From an uncultured Psychroserpens sp. (GTDB lineage Bacteria; Bacteroidota; Bacteroidia; Flavobacteriales; Flavobacteriaceae): 64,000 nucleotides of DNA. The notes under the pieces are model-generated. The model worked only from the letters and a program-made list of their open reading frames with translations, did not search any database and had not been told where the DNA came from. The stretch is taken from positions 540,473 to 604,472 of the forward strand of contig NZ_CANNDQ010000002.1 in NCBI RefSeq assembly GCF_947503375.1, read 5' to 3'. The translations under genes and the position numbers were made by a program. How positions within the stretch are numbered: position 1 is the stretch's first letter; each line of letters opens with the position of its first letter. Shown piece after piece: positions 9,641 to 18,231 of the stretch.

Positions 9641-10166
9641 ATTTCTGTGCATCTGGAGGAAATCCTTCGAGTACTTTTTCTACTAATACCTTAAATTGTG
9701 CTTCGCGCTTTTCAGGTGAGGCATTAGGGCTATAATTAGATTCTGAAACTGCTTGCCAAAATAATCCAATCTTGTTTTCGTCAACAAAGTCAAATACCAC
9801 CTCTCTTGTCATTTGTGATTGACCAATCGGCAAGCCAATTGAAACACCTCCTCCAACATTACGTCCTGTACCTCCTACTCCAACACCAACATTACTCTGT
9901 CTAGCTTGTTGAAACTGACTACTTTTAATGTCTACAAAAAAATCTGGTGTTTCAGATAAAGTATAACCTCTAGCTTGCAACGCTGTATCTAGCGCATCCA
10001 ATAAACGCTTGGTATCTAAAGCGCTCATACCAGTATTTAAATTGGCATAATAATTATATGTTTTATAGGCCTCAAAATCAGTAGTCTTTTCATAATCGTA
10101 GTTAACTCTAATAGAACCACATGAAGTTATTAAAACAAGTAATAGTAGGAAACAAATATTCTTCAT
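9639..10166 (-). CDS. DUF4136 lipoprotein
   Basis: The 175-residue protein has a type II signal peptide ending in LITSC (Cys16), so it is membrane-anchored. The body matches DUF4136 proteins: YDYEKTTDFEAYKTYNY near the start, an ALDTALQARGY helix, and a Gly-rich VGVGVGGTGRN beta segment followed by REVVFDFVD. The family is common in Bacteroidota and proteobacterial envelopes and has no assigned function. It appears monocistronic, with a 101-base gap to obg on the same strand. The gene's stop overlaps the shared terminator. Confidence 0.85.
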   Translation of the reverse strand: MKNICFLLLLVLITSCGSIRVNYDYEKTTDFEAYKTYNYYANLNTGMSALDTKRLLDALDTALQARGYTLSETPDFFVDIKSSQFQQARQSNVGVGVGGTGRNVGGGVSIGLPIGQSQMTREVVFDFVDENKIGLFWQAVSESNYSPNASPEKREAQFKVLVEKVLEGFPPDAQK

Positions 10167-10267
10167 TGCTTTTTTATTTTAAAGATAATCAAAAAACATT
10201 CTGTTCAATGATATGAGTCTAGATATTAGCCAAATAACAATATAGCTTACTAGAATCAATACTAAAA

Positions 10268-11266
10268 TTAGTCATTAAGCATCTTCCAAAGTCTGTCTTT
10301 CAACTCTGTTATTCCTTTTTGAGCTACAGAAGAAATAAACATGTAATTGATAGGCAATGTCTGGTCTAATTCATGTTTTAATTCAGATTGAAGTTCATCA
10401 TCAAGCATATCACTTTTTGATATAGCTATCATCCGTTCTTTATCTAACATTTCTGGATTGTAGCGTTTTAGTTCATCTAACAAAATATCATATTGCTCAC
10501 GAATGTCTTTTGCATCAGCTGGAATCATGAACAACAGTATTGAATTTCGTTCAATGTGACGTAAAAAATAATGACCTAATCCTTTCCCTTCAGCAGCACC
10601 TTCAATAATTCCAGGAATATCTGCCATAACAAAAGTTTGATAATCACGATACTCAACAATTCCTAAATTTGGTTTCAGCGTCGTAAATTCATAGTCAGCT
10701 ATCTTAGGCTTTGCTGCTGTGATTACAGATAACAATGTAGATTTACCTGCATTAGGAAACCCAACTAAACCAACATCGGCCAAAATTTTAAGTTCTAATG
10801 TTATGTGTCGCTCCTCAAGGGGTTCTCCTGGTTGCGCATATCGAGGTGTTTGATTTGTAGAACTTTTAAAATGCCAATTTCCTAAACCGCCTCGACCACC
10901 TTTTGCAACAATTCTTTCTTCTTTATCTTCTGTAATTTCGAAAACCACTTCATCAGTTTCTGTATCTTTTACTACAGTTCCTAAAGGCACATCAAGAAAA
11001 ACATCCTCGCCATCAGCTCCAGTACTTCTACTCTTACTACCATGTTCTCCATGTCCAGCTCTCGCATGACGTTTAAATTTAAGATGTAGCAACGTCCATA
11101 AGTTTTCGTTACCACGAATAATGATATGACCACCTCGTCCGCCATCTCCACCATCAGGACCACCTTTTTCTATGTACTTCTCTCGATGCAGATGCGCAGA
11201 ACCTTGTCCGCCTTTGCCTGAAGACACATGCATTTTTACGTAGTCTACAAAATTACCTTCTGTCAT
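10268..11266 (-). CDS. obgE: GTPase Obg/CgtA
   Basis: The protein has 332 residues, with an N-terminal glycine-rich Obg fold (about 1-160; [20 protein letters not shown]) followed by a G domain. G1 is GFPNAGKST near 168, G3 is [16 protein letters not shown], and the NKxD position is occupied by SKSD, as is common in Obg. This ribosome-associated GTPase works in large-subunit assembly and stress control. The C-terminal extension of some homologues is absent, which is normal for this lineage. It follows hpt-adk on the same strand with a 41-base gap and no terminator, so the two are probably cotranscribed, linking ribosome assembly to purine nucleotide supply. Confidence 0.97.
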   Translation of the reverse strand: MTEGNFVDYVKMHVSSGKGGQGSAHLHREKYIEKGGPDGGDGGRGGHIIIRGNENLWTLLHLKFKRHARAGHGEHGSKSRSTGADGEDVFLDVPLGTVVKDTETDEVVFEITEDKEERIVAKGGRGGLGNWHFKSSTNQTPRYAQPGEPLEERHITLELKILADVGLVGFPNAGKSTLLSVITAAKPKIADYEFTTLKPNLGIVEYRDYQTFVMADIPGIIEGAAEGKGLGHYFLRHIERNSILLFMIPADAKDIREQYDILLDELKRYNPEMLDKERMIAISKSDMLDDELQSELKHELDQTLPINYMFISSVAQKGITELKDRLWKMLND

Positions 11267-11307
11267 ATATTTTTCGTCTTATAAAGCCTATTTAAAATAA
11301 GCTTGTA

Positions 11308-12417
11308 TTATAGCTTATCAATTACCGCGTTTAATCGTTCAGTAATTTCGCTAATACTTCCTACACCATCTACGCCAAAATATTTGTTTTGAGCAGTATA
11401 ATAATCTTTTAATATGGCTGTTTTTTTATAGTATTCGGTGATACGGTTTCTAATGATAGTCTCATCAGCGTCATCTTTTCTTCCACTTGTCTTACCACGT
11501 TCAAGTAGTCGTTTAACCAACACCTCATCATCAACCTCTAGCGCAATCATTGCATTAATTTGAGAATCTTTGCCGTCCATCAGTTGATCTAGTGCCTGTG
11601 CTTGGGCATTCGTTCTTGGGAAACCATCAAAGATAAATCCATTGGCATCAGCATTCTTTTCTACTTCAGCATTAAGCATATCTATAGTGACTTGGTCTGG
11701 CACCAATTCGCCTTTATCCATATATGATTTAGCTAGCATTCCTAAAGCCGTTTCGTTTTTGATATTAAATCGAAAAACATCTCCAGTAGAGATATGTACT
11801 AGGTTATATTTATCTTTTAAAAATTCAGCTTGAGTTCCTTTACCTGCACCTGGAGGTCCAAATAATACTAGATTGGTCATGTGTTGTGTAGTTTTTAATT
11901 GATATATTTCTGGAAGGTCTCGTCCTAATCCATTGTAATCCAATCCATAACCTACTATGAATTTATTTGGAATTTCGAGACCAACATAATGTAATTTATA
12001 ATCTTTTTTGTAAGCTTCTGGTTTGTAAAATAAAGTAGCGATTTTAAGTTCGTCTACATTTTCATTTTTAAAAATGCGATGTACTTCTTCTAATGTATTT
12101 CCTGAATCAATAATATCTTCAAGAATGACTACTTTTCTGCCAGTAAGGTCTTGTGTTAAGCCTATGAGTCGTTGTATATCTTCAGTAGATTTTATACCTT
12201 CATAAGATGCCAACTTAATAAAAGTTACTTCACATGGCTTAGGGTATTTCTTAACAAAATCACTCACAAACATAAATGATCCGTTCAATATCCCAACAAA
12301 CACAGGTACTTCATCCTGTAAGTCATTAGCAATTTCTGTAACCATTTTGCTAACTGCCGAATCGATCTCTTTTTCAGAAATAAAAGGTTTAAAGTATAAA
12401 TCGTTAAGCTTAATCAC
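11308..12417 (-). CDS. adk: Fused hypoxanthine phosphoribosyltransferase-adenylate kinase
   Basis: The protein has 369 residues and two complete enzymes in one frame. Residues 1-176 are hypoxanthine/guanine phosphoribosyltransferase, with the PRPP-binding loop VVILEDIIDSGNT at 96-108 and GILNGSFMF near 42-50. Residues 180-369 are a short-LID adenylate kinase, with Walker A GPPGAGKGTQ at 187-196, FDGFPRT and a GRKDDADE region. The fusion would convert salvaged base plus PRPP into a nucleotide and balance AMP/ADP/ATP. The start codon is GTG at 12417; an internal ATG at codon 180 could initiate a separate kinase. A -7-like TATCTTTG lies upstream at 12439-12446. It is probably cotranscribed with obg. 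Confidence 0.95.
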   Translation of the reverse strand: MIKLNDLYFKPFISEKEIDSAVSKMVTEIANDLQDEVPVFVGILNGSFMFVSDFVKKYPKPCEVTFIKLASYEGIKSTEDIQRLIGLTQDLTGRKVVILEDIIDSGNTLEEVHRIFKNENVDELKIATLFYKPEAYKKDYKLHYVGLEIPNKFIVGYGLDYNGLGRDLPEIYQLKTTQHMTNLVLFGPPGAGKGTQAEFLKDKYNLVHISTGDVFRFNIKNETALGMLAKSYMDKGELVPDQVTIDMLNAEVEKNADANGFIFDGFPRTNAQAQALDQLMDGKDSQINAMIALEVDDEVLVKRLLERGKTSGRKDDADETIIRNRITEYYKKTAILKDYYTAQNKYFGVDGVGSISEITERLNAVIDKL

Positions 12418-12438
12418 GTGATTTTGATTTTAAAAAGG

Positions 12439-12446
12439 CAAAGATA
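12439..12446 (-). promoter_or_regulatory. Candidate -7 element for hpt-adk-obg
   Basis: TATCTTTG on the minus strand matches the Bacteroidota TAnnTTTG box, 22 bases upstream of the GTG start. I see no good TTG at -33, so support is partial. Confidence 0.4.
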
Positions 12447-12581
12447 ATCAATAGATTGTCGATTACCGATTTTTTGAAATTCATTTTTATGAATGCTTTC
12501 TATTTTATAATGTATTTTTGTAAAACGAAAGTGAAAATTAAAAATTGCTTGTCGCTTTCATTCAAATGAAAATTACTATTG

Positions 12582-13736
12582 ATGGACTTTTTTTCTTCAA
12601 ATTTTAAAATAGGCATTCTTGGTGGTGGCCAATTAGGTAAAATGATGTTGTATACAACTAGAAAGTTTGATATTACTACTCATGTTATGGATTCAAGTGA
12701 TCAAGCACCTTGTAAAATAGCTTGTGATAAATTCACTAAAGGCGACCTTATGGATTTTGATGCGGTATATAATTTTGGTAAGCAAGTAGATGTGCTCACT
12801 TTTGAAATTGAGAATGTAAATGTAAATGCTTTAGAACAACTAGAAAAAGAAGGTGTTAAGGTTTATCCATCTTCAAGAACATTACGAACGATTCAAAATA
12901 AAGCTTCTCAAAAATTATTTTACAGAGACCATAATATTCCAACATCAGAATTTACACGATTTGCATATATATCTGAAATTGAAGACGCTATAGAAAACGG
13001 CGGCTTGGAGCTTCCATTTGTTTGGAAAGCAGCACAATTTGGTTATGATGGTAATGGTGTCAAAGTAGTTAGGAAATTATCAGACCTAGAAGGCTTACCA
13101 AAAGGAGAATGCATAGCTGAAGACTTAATTCCATTTAAAAATGAATTAGCAGTCATTGTTGCTAGGACTGTGAGTGGTGATGTTAAAACATATCCAGTAG
13201 TTGAAATGGAGTTTCACCCTGAAGCCAATCAGGTTGAGTATGTTATTTGTCCTGCAAGAATTGACGATTCGGTGGCTAAAAAAGTGAAGAAAGTAGCTTT
13301 AACCGTTTCAGAGGCTTTCAATCATGTTGGTTTACTTGCTGTTGAAATGTTTCAGACAAAAGATGATGATGTGTTAGTAAATGAGGTAGCGCCAAGACCT
13401 CACAACTCAGGTCATCAAACTATTGAAGCTAGTTATACTTCTCAGTTTGAGCAACATATTAGAGCTATATTAGATCTCCCTCTTGGAAATACAGAGAGCA
13501 AAGTTGGTGGCATTATGGTTAATTTAGTTGGTGCTGAAGGTCATACAGGAGACGTTGTCTATGAGCATATTGAGGATATCATGAAGCTTGATGGCGTTAC
13601 ACCACACATTTATGGAAAAAAGCAAACTAGACCATTCAGAAAAATGGGACATGTTACCATTGTTAACGAAGATTTAAATGAAGCTCGTAAAACAGCAGAA
13701 ATAGTAAAGAACACAATAAAAGTTATAAGTAAATAA
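12582..13736 (+). CDS. purK: 5-(carboxyamino)imidazole ribonucleotide synthase
   Basis: The protein has 384 residues from the ATG at 12582; a preceding in-frame TTG at 12579 adds only one residue. It makes N5-CAIR from AIR, ATP and bicarbonate in purine synthesis. The N-terminal nucleotide fold is [12 protein letters not shown]. The ATP-grasp core includes [15 protein letters not shown] and a C-terminal [17 protein letters not shown] loop that supplies metal-binding residues. purE follows after one base, forming the classical two-gene unit. A TATTTTTG element (12513-12520) lies about 62 bases upstream and may be the -7 box. Confidence 0.97.
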   Translation: MDFFSSNFKIGILGGGQLGKMMLYTTRKFDITTHVMDSSDQAPCKIACDKFTKGDLMDFDAVYNFGKQVDVLTFEIENVNVNALEQLEKEGVKVYPSSRTLRTIQNKASQKLFYRDHNIPTSEFTRFAYISEIEDAIENGGLELPFVWKAAQFGYDGNGVKVVRKLSDLEGLPKGECIAEDLIPFKNELAVIVARTVSGDVKTYPVVEMEFHPEANQVEYVICPARIDDSVAKKVKKVALTVSEAFNHVGLLAVEMFQTKDDDVLVNEVAPRPHNSGHQTIEASYTSQFEQHIRAILDLPLGNTESKVGGIMVNLVGAEGHTGDVVYEHIEDIMKLDGVTPHIYGKKQTRPFRKMGHVTIVNEDLNEARKTAEIVKNTIKVISK

Positions 13737-13737
13737 T

Positions 13738-14220
13738 ATGAGTAAAGTAGGTATTATTATGGGAAGTAAAAGCGACCTTCCAGTGATGCAAGACGCAATA
13801 GATATTTTAAAAGAATTTAAAATAGATCTTGAAGTAGATATTGTATCTGCACATAGAACACCTGAGAAACTGTTTGATTACGGAAAGCATGCACATACAA
13901 GAGGTATTTCGGTTATTATTGCTGGAGCAGGAGGAGCAGCTCATTTACCAGGCATGGTAGCTTCGTTATCACCTTTACCAGTTATTGGTGTTCCAGTAAA
14001 AAGTAGCAATTCTATTGATGGTTGGGATTCTGTATTATCTATACTACAGATGCCTGGAGGAGTTCCTGTAGCAACTGTAGCCTTAAATGGCGCTAAGAAT
14101 GCAGGTATATTAGCAGCCCAAATACTTGGCGCTTCAAATAAAACCATATGCGACACCATTATAGCTTACAAAGAGGGTCTGAAAACAAAAGTATTAGCTT
14201 CTTCAAAAGACTTACAATAA
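13738..14220 (+). CDS. purE: N5-CAIR mutase (class I PurE)
   Basis: The protein has 160 residues. It rearranges N5-CAIR to CAIR, the step after PurK. The signature [10 protein letters not shown] is at the N-terminus, with SAHRTPEKL in the active site and [11 protein letters not shown]; the S-A-H-R sequence and partner PurK mark the class I bacterial enzyme. The start is one base after the purK stop, so translation is probably coupled. A strong terminator begins at the base after its stop codon. Confidence 0.97.
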   Translation: MSKVGIIMGSKSDLPVMQDAIDILKEFKIDLEVDIVSAHRTPEKLFDYGKHAHTRGISVIIAGAGGAAHLPGMVASLSPLPVIGVPVKSSNSIDGWDSVLSILQMPGGVPVATVALNGAKNAGILAAQILGASNKTICDTIIAYKEGLKTKVLASSKDLQ

Positions 14221-14247
14221 AAAACCTCGTTTTAAAAACGAGGTTTT
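14221..14247 (+). terminator. Terminator of purK-purE
   Basis: AAAACCTCG and CGAGGTTTT form a perfect stem with an A/T-rich inner extension. It starts immediately after the purE stop codon. Confidence 0.8.
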
Positions 14248-14437
14248 AGAGCTATTAATCAATTATTTTTATAGAGTTGGTTAACTCTCTTAAAAATATA
14301 ATAGCACAAAACTATAATATATTTTATCACATTCTCTAAAAATTATTATAATTAATAAACAAAGTAATTCACATTTAACAATTAATGTAAGAGTACTACT
14401 ACTTAATTGATGTTTATTAAAAAAAACAGAAAAATTC

Positions 14438-16477
14438 ATGACAATTTTAAATACACCCTTCGAAACATTATATCAAACTGCACCTTTTTCGAAAATTAAA
14501 AATGAAGACTATTTGCCTGCCTTTTTACAAGCTATAAAAGAAGCTAAAGCGGAAATTGATGCTATCACAAATAATCCAGCACTTCCAACCTTTGAAAACA
14601 CGATTGAAGCTTTAGATTTTTCTGGAGAACAACTCGACAGAATTTCAAATATTTTCTTTAATCTTAATAGTGCTGAGACTAATGATGAAATTCAAAAAAT
14701 TGCGCAAGAAGTGTCTCCGCTACTTTCAGAATTTAGTAATGATATTACACTTAATGAAACTTTATTTTCACGCGTAAAATTTGTTTATGATCATAAAGCT
14801 GAATTAAATCTAACTATTGAACAAGAAACACTCCTAGATAAAAAATACAAGGGGTTCTCAAGAAATGGTGCTAATCTTTCAGGTGACAAAAAAGAAAAGC
14901 TTCGTGAAATAGATAAGAAATTAAGTCAATTAAAATTAAAGTTTGGTGAGAATGTCCTAGCAGAGACCAATAAATTTGAAATGCTCTTAACCAATGAAGC
15001 TAATTTGTCTGGATTACCAGATGGAGCTAAAGAAGCAGCTCTACAGTTAGCCGAATCTAAAAACAAAAAAGGTTGGCTTATTACTTTAGATTACCCAAGT
15101 TACATTCCATTTATGACTTATGCTGATAACAGAAATTTACGAAAAAAACTAGCTGTTGCAGCTGGAGCTAAAGCATTCAATAGTGATGAAAATGATAACC
15201 AAGATAATGTCTTACAAATTGTTAAACTTCGTTATAAACGTGCTCAACTATTGGGTTATAAAACACATGCACATTTTGTTTTAGAAGAACGTATGGCAAA
15301 AACTCCAGATGCAGTTCAAAATTTTTTAAATGAACTTCTTGAAAAAGCTAAACCTGCTGCGGAAAAAGAATTTAAAGACCTTGAACAATTTGCTAAAGAA
15401 CTGGATGGTATTGAAACATTAGAGAAATGGGATGGTGCCTATTACTCTGAAAAATTAAAACAAAAACTATTCAATCTAGACGACCAACAACTCAAACCAT
15501 ATTTCAAGCTAGAAAATGTAATTGAAGGTGTTTTTACTATTGCTGAACGTTTGTATGATTTGAAATTTGAAGAAATTAAAACCATCGATAAGTATCATGA
15601 GGATGTACTCACTTATAAAGTTTCTGATACTAATGGAAATTTAATCTCTATTCTCTATGCAGATTTTTTTCCAAGACCAGGAAAACGTAATGGTGCTTGG
15701 ATGACGGTATTTAAACCTCAATATATTAAAAATGGTGAAAATAGCAGGCCACATATTTCTATTGTGTGTAATTTTACAAAACCAACCAAAAGCAAGCCAT
15801 CATTACTTACATTTAATGAAGTAACCACATTATTCCATGAGTTTGGACATGCACTACATGGCATGTTAGCAAACACAACATATCCTAGTTTATCTGGTAC
15901 TAATGTGTTTTGGGATTTTGTTGAACTCCCAAGCCAAGTACTTGAAAACTGGTGCTACGAAAAAGAAGCACTAGAGTTATTTGCAACTCACTATGAAACT
16001 GGAAAACTTATCCCAATGGAACTTATTACTAAAATCAAAGCCTCTGCCACCTTTCATGAAGGAATGCAAACGCTTAGACAAATTAGTTTTGGACTATTGG
16101 ACATGAGTTGGCATTCCAACGAGTCACCTGAATCAATCGATTCAGTGAAAGTGCATGAGTCTGAAGTATTCAAAAAAACAAAACTCTATCCTGATGTAAT
16201 AGAAAACTGTATGAGTACGTCATTTTCTCATATTTTTCAAGGTGGCTATAGTTCAGGTTATTATAGCTATAAATGGGCAGAAGTATTGGATGCAGATGCT
16301 TTTGAATATTTCTTAGAAGAGGGTGTTTTTAATAAAAAGGTTGCTACAAAATTTAAAGACCATGTATTATCACGAGGTGGAATTGAAGACCCAATGACAT
16401 TGTATAAGCGCTTCAGAGGAAAAGAACCTAGACCAGATGCGTTATTAAAACGTGCTGGACTAATAAAACAAGAATAA
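14438..16477 (+). CDS. M3-family oligopeptidase / peptidyl-dipeptidase
   Basis: The protein has 679 residues, the normal length of the Dcp/oligopeptidase A branch of M3 metallopeptidases. The zinc motif HEFGHALHGM has its ligands at H467 and H471, with catalytic E468. A C-terminal FSHIFQGGYSSGYYSYKWA segment holds substrate-binding Tyr/His residues typical of the family. There is no signal peptide, so it is probably cytoplasmic, trimming peptides. Dcp and oligopeptidase A are hard to separate by eye, so I give no symbol. It is monocistronic, with a 217-base A/T-rich leader. Confidence 0.93.
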   Translation: MTILNTPFETLYQTAPFSKIKNEDYLPAFLQAIKEAKAEIDAITNNPALPTFENTIEALDFSGEQLDRISNIFFNLNSAETNDEIQKIAQEVSPLLSEFSNDITLNETLFSRVKFVYDHKAELNLTIEQETLLDKKYKGFSRNGANLSGDKKEKLREIDKKLSQLKLKFGENVLAETNKFEMLLTNEANLSGLPDGAKEAALQLAESKNKKGWLITLDYPSYIPFMTYADNRNLRKKLAVAAGAKAFNSDENDNQDNVLQIVKLRYKRAQLLGYKTHAHFVLEERMAKTPDAVQNFLNELLEKAKPAAEKEFKDLEQFAKELDGIETLEKWDGAYYSEKLKQKLFNLDDQQLKPYFKLENVIEGVFTIAERLYDLKFEEIKTIDKYHEDVLTYKVSDTNGNLISILYADFFPRPGKRNGAWMTVFKPQYIKNGENSRPHISIVCNFTKPTKSKPSLLTFNEVTTLFHEFGHALHGMLANTTYPSLSGTNVFWDFVELPSQVLENWCYEKEALELFATHYETGKLIPMELITKIKASATFHEGMQTLRQISFGLLDMSWHSNESPESIDSVKVHESEVFKKTKLYPDVIENCMSTSFSHIFQGGYSSGYYSYKWAEVLDADAFEYFLEEGVFNKKVATKFKDHVLSRGGIEDPMTLYKRFRGKEPRPDALLKRAGLIKQE

Positions 16478-16843
16478 TTGATAGGTAAAGTAATCTACTT
16501 TTAAAACTAAAATAATTTTATTCCCTAATTTAAATTAAAACGAAAAGAGAAAGTGAAAGCATGAAGTTCAAGAGTTTTGTGATGCAAAAATCGATTCCTA
16601 TTTAAAAGATGTAAAAAGATTAACAAAAGGATGGATAAACTTTCTAAAAAGAGGTATTATACAAATATAAAAAATAGGCTCCTAAGATCAATAAATAAAA
16701 GTTTTATATAATTCAATATCAAGGCAAATTGCATGTATTTGAAAAAAACCATAGAAAATTGTAAGAAGCTCTGAATAGAAAACCATGATATTTTTCTTTT
16801 AAAAACAATAGATAATTGTTATTTATATTAATCAAAAAAAAAT
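16478..16843. other. A/T-rich gap with one possible gene remnant
   Basis: This is the longest non-coding stretch in the window. A weak hairpin (AAAGTA-ATC-TACTTT, 16487-16501) may end the peptidase transcript. A 37-codon open stretch on the plus strand (16557-16670) reads like protein (KHEVQEFCDAKIDSYLKDVK and on to a stop at 16668-16670). It lacks a proper start and a recognisable family, so it may be the tail of a decayed gene. The rest shows no structure until the operator at 16844. Confidence 0.35.
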
Positions 16844-16869
16844 AAACTTTCAATAATTATTGAAAGTTT
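16844..16869. promoter_or_regulatory. 26-bp perfect palindrome, operator 1 of the GbsR operon
   Basis: All 13 base pairs match. The core is TTTCAA-N6-TTGAAA, flanked by AAAC on the left and its complement GTTT on the right. It overlaps the TTG -33 element (16860-16862) of the regulator promoter, the position expected for autorepression. A second copy with 22 of 26 identical bases lies just downstream of the regulator gene. Confidence 0.75.
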
Positions 16870-16888
16870 CAAATATTTTATATATTTG
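16860..16888 (+). promoter_or_regulatory. Promoter of the GbsR operon
   Basis: TTG (16860-16862), an 18-base spacer and TATATTTG (16881-16888) match the Bacteroidota promoter pattern. Transcription would begin about 5-8 bases after the -7 box, that is at or next to the ATG at 16893, so the mRNA may be leaderless. Confidence 0.65.
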
Positions 16889-16892
16889 TACT

Positions 16893-17396
16893 ATGAATTA
16901 CGAAGAAGCTAAAATAAAATTTGTTAGTACTTGGGGAAGTTTAGGTACACTTTGGGGAATAAATAAGGCTATGGCTCAAATACAAGCGTTATTGTTCGTC
17001 TCAACCAAACCACTATCTATGGAAGATATTATGGAACAACTCAAAATATCACGTGGCAATACAAGTATGAATTTAAGACAGTTAATGGATTGGGGAATTG
17101 TTACTAAAGAAATTATACCTGGTGAACGTAAAGAGTACTTCACTACTGAAAAGAATGTCCAAGAATTGGCAAGAACAATTGCAAAAGAGCGTAGTCGCAG
17201 AGAAATTCAACCAGTAATCAAAGTATTAAAAGAGGTTTCGTCAATTAAAGATGATGGCACCGAAAAAACAAAAGAACTTATAAAGCAAACCAAAGCTTTA
17301 TACGAATTAACAGAAACTGCTGATGATATGATAAACAAACTCGTAAACCATAAACAAAACTGGATTACCAAATCTCTATTCAAACTTATTAAATAA
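16893..17396 (+). CDS. GbsR/MarR-family transcriptional regulator
   Basis: The protein has 167 residues from the ATG at 16893. The alternative in-frame TTG at 16860 lies inside the operator and promoter, so I reject it. GbsR hallmarks are visible: the N-terminal KFVSTWGSLGTLWGINKAMAQIQALLF helix pair (shown in part), a winged helix-turn-helix with MEDIMEQLKISRGNTSMNLR (about 45-65), and a wing GIVTKEIIPGERKEYF. The C-terminal half is helical, for dimerisation. In Bacillus GbsR controls choline uptake and glycine-betaine synthesis; the ligand here is unknown. It is the first gene of a run ending in an ECF sigma factor and anti-sigma factor, and palindromic sites flank it. Confidence 0.9.
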   Translation: MNYEEAKIKFVSTWGSLGTLWGINKAMAQIQALLFVSTKPLSMEDIMEQLKISRGNTSMNLRQLMDWGIVTKEIIPGERKEYFTTEKNVQELARTIAKERSRREIQPVIKVLKEVSSIKDDGTEKTKELIKQTKALYELTETADDMINKLVNHKQNWITKSLFKLIK

Positions 17397-17409
17397 AAAA
17401 ATTTAAATC

Positions 17410-17435
17410 ATTCTTTCAATAATTCCTGAAAGTTT
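17410..17435. promoter_or_regulatory. Operator 2, near-copy of operator 1
   Basis: It matches operator 1 at 22 of 26 positions, with core TTTCAA-N6-CTGAAA. It lies between the regulator gene and the first membrane-protein gene, 17 bases before the ATG at 17452. A one-mismatch -7 box (TAATTATG, 17438-17445) follows it. Confidence 0.65.
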
Positions 17436-17451
17436 AATAATTATGTGAATC

Positions 17452-17790
17452 ATGAAAATAATATATTATATAAATAAATTTGTATTAATAACGACTCTAG
17501 CACTTTATTTCACTCTATTCTTAGGGCTTTATGCACAAATCGTACTAGGTATTGTTCAAGTTATTAGCAGTTTTTTACTTGTGTTCATATGGGAAAAAAT
17601 AAAAGCAAACACTAAAGAGCGATTATTTATCTATTGGGCATTAATAAGTACTTATGGTACATGTTGGCTCTTTGATTGGAAAAACTTCAATCAAGACATA
17701 CTAGTGATCTTCGGAATTATAATAATTCCAATATCTATAGCTATCTATTTCTTCTACATTCTTAAAACAACTAAAAATCATTTATCATGA
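17452..17790 (+). CDS. Small four-helix membrane protein, unknown
   Basis: The 112-residue protein is mostly hydrophobic. Helices lie at about 8-28, 30-50, 58-75 and 83-104, and a Lys-rich loop (EKIKANTKER) between helices two and three suggests a cytoplasmic side. I recognise no family. It overlaps the next gene by four bases (ATGA), so the two membrane proteins are probably made together. The context with a lipid-type methyltransferase and a GbsR regulator points to an inner-membrane role; this is inference. Confidence 0.65.
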   Translation: MKIIYYINKFVLITTLALYFTLFLGLYAQIVLGIVQVISSFLLVFIWEKIKANTKERLFIYWALISTYGTCWLFDWKNFNQDILVIFGIIIIPISIAIYFFYILKTTKNHLS

Positions 17791-18218
17791 ATATTCAAAT
17801 TCCAAACTGGTTAATAATTCTTGGAGGTTGTGGACAAATTTTTACAGCATTGATCTACCCTTACATCAGACACCAAGTATTTGATTGGTATAACGATGTA
17901 AAACAACTAAAACCTCTAAATCAAGAAATTGCTAAAACGTACGGCAGATACATTCAAGGTCTTAATTTTTCTTTTGGAGTAATCGCAATTCTTCTTCCTA
18001 ACGATTTAAAGAATCATTCACATCTGGCAATAGCAATTACAGGTTTGATTGCTGCATATTGGGTTGGCAAAGTAGCAACTCAAATTGCTTATTACCCAAT
18101 GTATGATATTCCTAAAAAACAACTCTTCAAAATTGGTGGCTATGGCATGAACAGTCTATTTGTATTATTCGCCATAATATACTCACTACTATTTATAACT
18201 AACATCTTCAACAATTAG
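17787..18218 (+). CDS. Multi-pass membrane protein, unknown
   Basis: The 143-residue protein has hydrophobic segments at about 8-25, 60-75, 79-100 and 118-140. Polar loops between them carry HQVFDWYNDVKQLKPLNQEI and YYPMYDIPKKQ. The Trp/Tyr/Asp-containing loop after the first helix is the most distinctive part. I recognise no family. The start overlaps the upstream gene by four bases and the methyltransferase follows after 13 bases, so it belongs to the same transcript. Confidence 0.7.
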   Translation: MNIQIPNWLIILGGCGQIFTALIYPYIRHQVFDWYNDVKQLKPLNQEIAKTYGRYIQGLNFSFGVIAILLPNDLKNHSHLAIAITGLIAAYWVGKVATQIAYYPMYDIPKKQLFKIGGYGMNSLFVLFAIIYSLLFITNIFNN

Positions 18219-18231
18219 AAACTAAGAAATT

